24,326 bases of DNA from Candidatus Helarchaeota archaeon. GTDB lineage: Archaea > Asgardarchaeota > Lokiarchaeia > Helarchaeales > HEL-GB-A. A model generated the notes under the pieces. It searched no databases and was not told where the DNA came from. It saw only the letters and a program-made list of their open reading frames with translations. Positions 23,352-24,326 of this stretch are shown here, piece by piece. Numbering within the stretch: position 1 is the first letter of the stretch; each line of letters begins with the position of its first letter. The DNA is taken from the NCBI GenBank assembly GCA_013375405.1, contig JABXJU010000045.1:1-24326 (forward strand), read 5' to 3'. The translations under genes and the position numbers were made by a program.

Positions 23352-24143
23352 ATGGGTTATTTATCTGAACTTTGGGCTGTTTTCTGGAGAGGATTAATAG
23401 CATTATGGAGAAATAAAATTTTACTCATCGGGAACTTGATCATGCCATTTGCGATGATTTTCTTTATGGCACCAGCTGCTGATACATCGGGCTTTAGTTT
23501 TGAGTACTTAGCAACTGGGATGATGTGTATGATGATTTTCTTCTCGGGGATGTTTATTCCAAACAATATTATTTGGGATCGGGATTCAAAATTTCTTAAT
23601 ATTTTATTTGTCTCGCCTGCACATCGATCGACAATAATCTTAGGATATTCCTTAGTAGGAGCAGTCCGATCGACCATTCAAGTAAGTATCATCTATTTGG
23701 GTGCCGTTGGACTGAGTGCTGCTATGGGATATGAGATATATTTCTCTGGTGGAGATTTTTGTCTTTTAATTCTATTGACAATCCTTACTACAATCTTAGT
23801 TGGGGGTTTTATGACCATAATTGCGTCTTATTCGAAGAACTCTGAAACTTTTTTCTTATTATCAGGTATGATCGGACTACCTCTCATGTTAATGAGTAAT
23901 ATCTTTTTTGAACCAACAAGTTTTCCCATTGATCTCTCAGGATTTGGAAGATTCAATCCATTGAATCATTTAGCTAATACGGTACGATATCTAATGTTTG
24001 GAGATGAGGTTCCCGGCAGCACGCCTATAGCGACCCTACCAGCAGGAGTTAGCCCATGGGAAGGACCTCTAATAATAATTTTATTAGCGATCGTCTTTAC
24101 AATATTAGGGACTTATGTATTTGTCCGAACTGTGAAAAAATAG
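23352..24143 (+). CDS. ABC-2 type exporter permease
   Basis: A 263-residue membrane protein with six hydrophobic segments and the ABC-2 pattern: an N-terminal amphipathic FWRGLIALWRNK, helix 1 near residues 25-42, and the late block GFGRFNPLNHLANTVRYL (about 195-213), which corresponds to the family's N-P-x-x-x-x-x-x-x-R element. It should form the membrane channel with the ATPase encoded upstream. ATG 23352 follows GGAGAAG. A DUF72 gene begins 9 bases after its stop, suggesting that the operon continues. Confidence 0.92.
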   Translation: MGYLSELWAVFWRGLIALWRNKILLIGNLIMPFAMIFFMAPAADTSGFSFEYLATGMMCMMIFFSGMFIPNNIIWDRDSKFLNILFVSPAHRSTIILGYSLVGAVRSTIQVSIIYLGAVGLSAAMGYEIYFSGGDFCLLILLTILTTILVGGFMTIIASYSKNSETFFLLSGMIGLPLMLMSNIFFEPTSFPIDLSGFGRFNPLNHLANTVRYLMFGDEVPGSTPIATLPAGVSPWEGPLIIILLAIVFTILGTYVFVRTVKK

Positions 24144-24152
24144 GGAGAGAAA

Positions 24153-24311
24153 ATGTTTCCTATCAAATTAGGCTGTTCTGGATGGTCTTATGAAGATTGG
24201 AAACGGGTTTTTTATAAACCGGGGATTAATTCTAGGGGAATGCTACCTTTTTATGCAAAAGTTTTCGGAACAGTCGAAATCAATTCGACTTTTTATAGAT
24301 TGCCTGCAGTG
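24153..24311 (+). CDS. DUF72 (YecE-like) protein, 3' truncated by the contig end
   Basis: The first 53 codons read GCSGWSYEDWKRVFY near the N-terminus and VEINSTFYRLP near the break, the hallmark of DUF72 barrel proteins, which normally have about 240 residues. ATG 24153 follows GGGAGAG. The frame runs into adapter sequence at 24312. The function of the family is not established. Confidence 0.88.
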
Positions 24312-24326
24312 AGATCGGAAGAGCGT
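24312..24326 (+). other. Residual Illumina adapter
   Basis: The last 15 bases, AGATCGGAAGAGCGT, equal the start of the reverse-complemented TruSeq read-1 adapter. They are not genomic. Confidence 0.96.

Overview
The window reads as a chromosomal contig from an AT-rich mesophilic-type archaeon. Archaeal marks are a short SecE and a Spt5/NusG next to ftsZ, the archaeal D-aminoacyl-tRNA deacylase DtdA, the LysW carrier-protein route to arginine, GGTGA/GGAGGT ribosome sites with many TTG and GTG starts, and TTTATA-type promoter boxes. A membrane-anchored Rpn11/CSN5-like JAMM protein and a PH-plus-RING-like zinc protein make an Asgard-type lineage plausible, but this is inference; no marker here decides the phylum. 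Both contig ends carry 15 bases of untrimmed Illumina adapter (1-15 and 24312-24326).

Layout. 16-2200: an accessory zone with the 3' end of a membrane-anchored glycosidase-like gene, two decayed copies of that 3' end, an unknown small gene, an orphan DUF433 antitoxin and a Uma2-type nuclease. 2244-4965: a cobalt/nickel ECF transporter operon (cbiM, PDGLE protein, cbiQ, cbiO) on the minus strand, with a repeat-rich promoter. 5204-11474: a stand-alone Lrp ligand domain, then a colinear arginine operon argG-argH-lysW-argX-argZ-lysK. 11471-14532: PH/RING-like protein, an unknown membrane protein flanked by a 24-bp repeat taken from the 3' end of a DUF3795 gene, that DUF3795 gene, and a carbamoyltransferase. 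14680-16335: Gfo/Idh/MocA oxidoreductase and JAMM protein. 16341-18616: ftsZ-secE-spt5 on the minus strand, with a candidate structured RNA between ftsZ and secE. 18749-22105: dtdA, an inverted-repeat element, and three small coiled-coil or zinc proteins. 22311-end: an ABC exporter pair and the start of a DUF72 gene.

How the genes fit together. ArgX, ArgZ and LysK with the LysW carrier make ornithine from glutamate while its amino group is capped by the LysW C-terminal glutamate; ArgG and ArgH finish arginine. The two middle enzymes (LysY reductase, LysJ aminotransferase) are not in the window. The carbamoyltransferase encoded about 2 kb away is not a standard ornithine carbamoyltransferase: it has the sequence features of the knotted N-acetylornithine carbamoyltransferase family, which acts on N-acylated ornithine. 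That combination suggests an unrecognised variant in which carbamoylation occurs on LysW-bound ornithine and LysK releases citrulline. This is the most interesting hypothesis in the window. The second is that two separate loci show duplicated gene 3' ends bracketing accessory genes.
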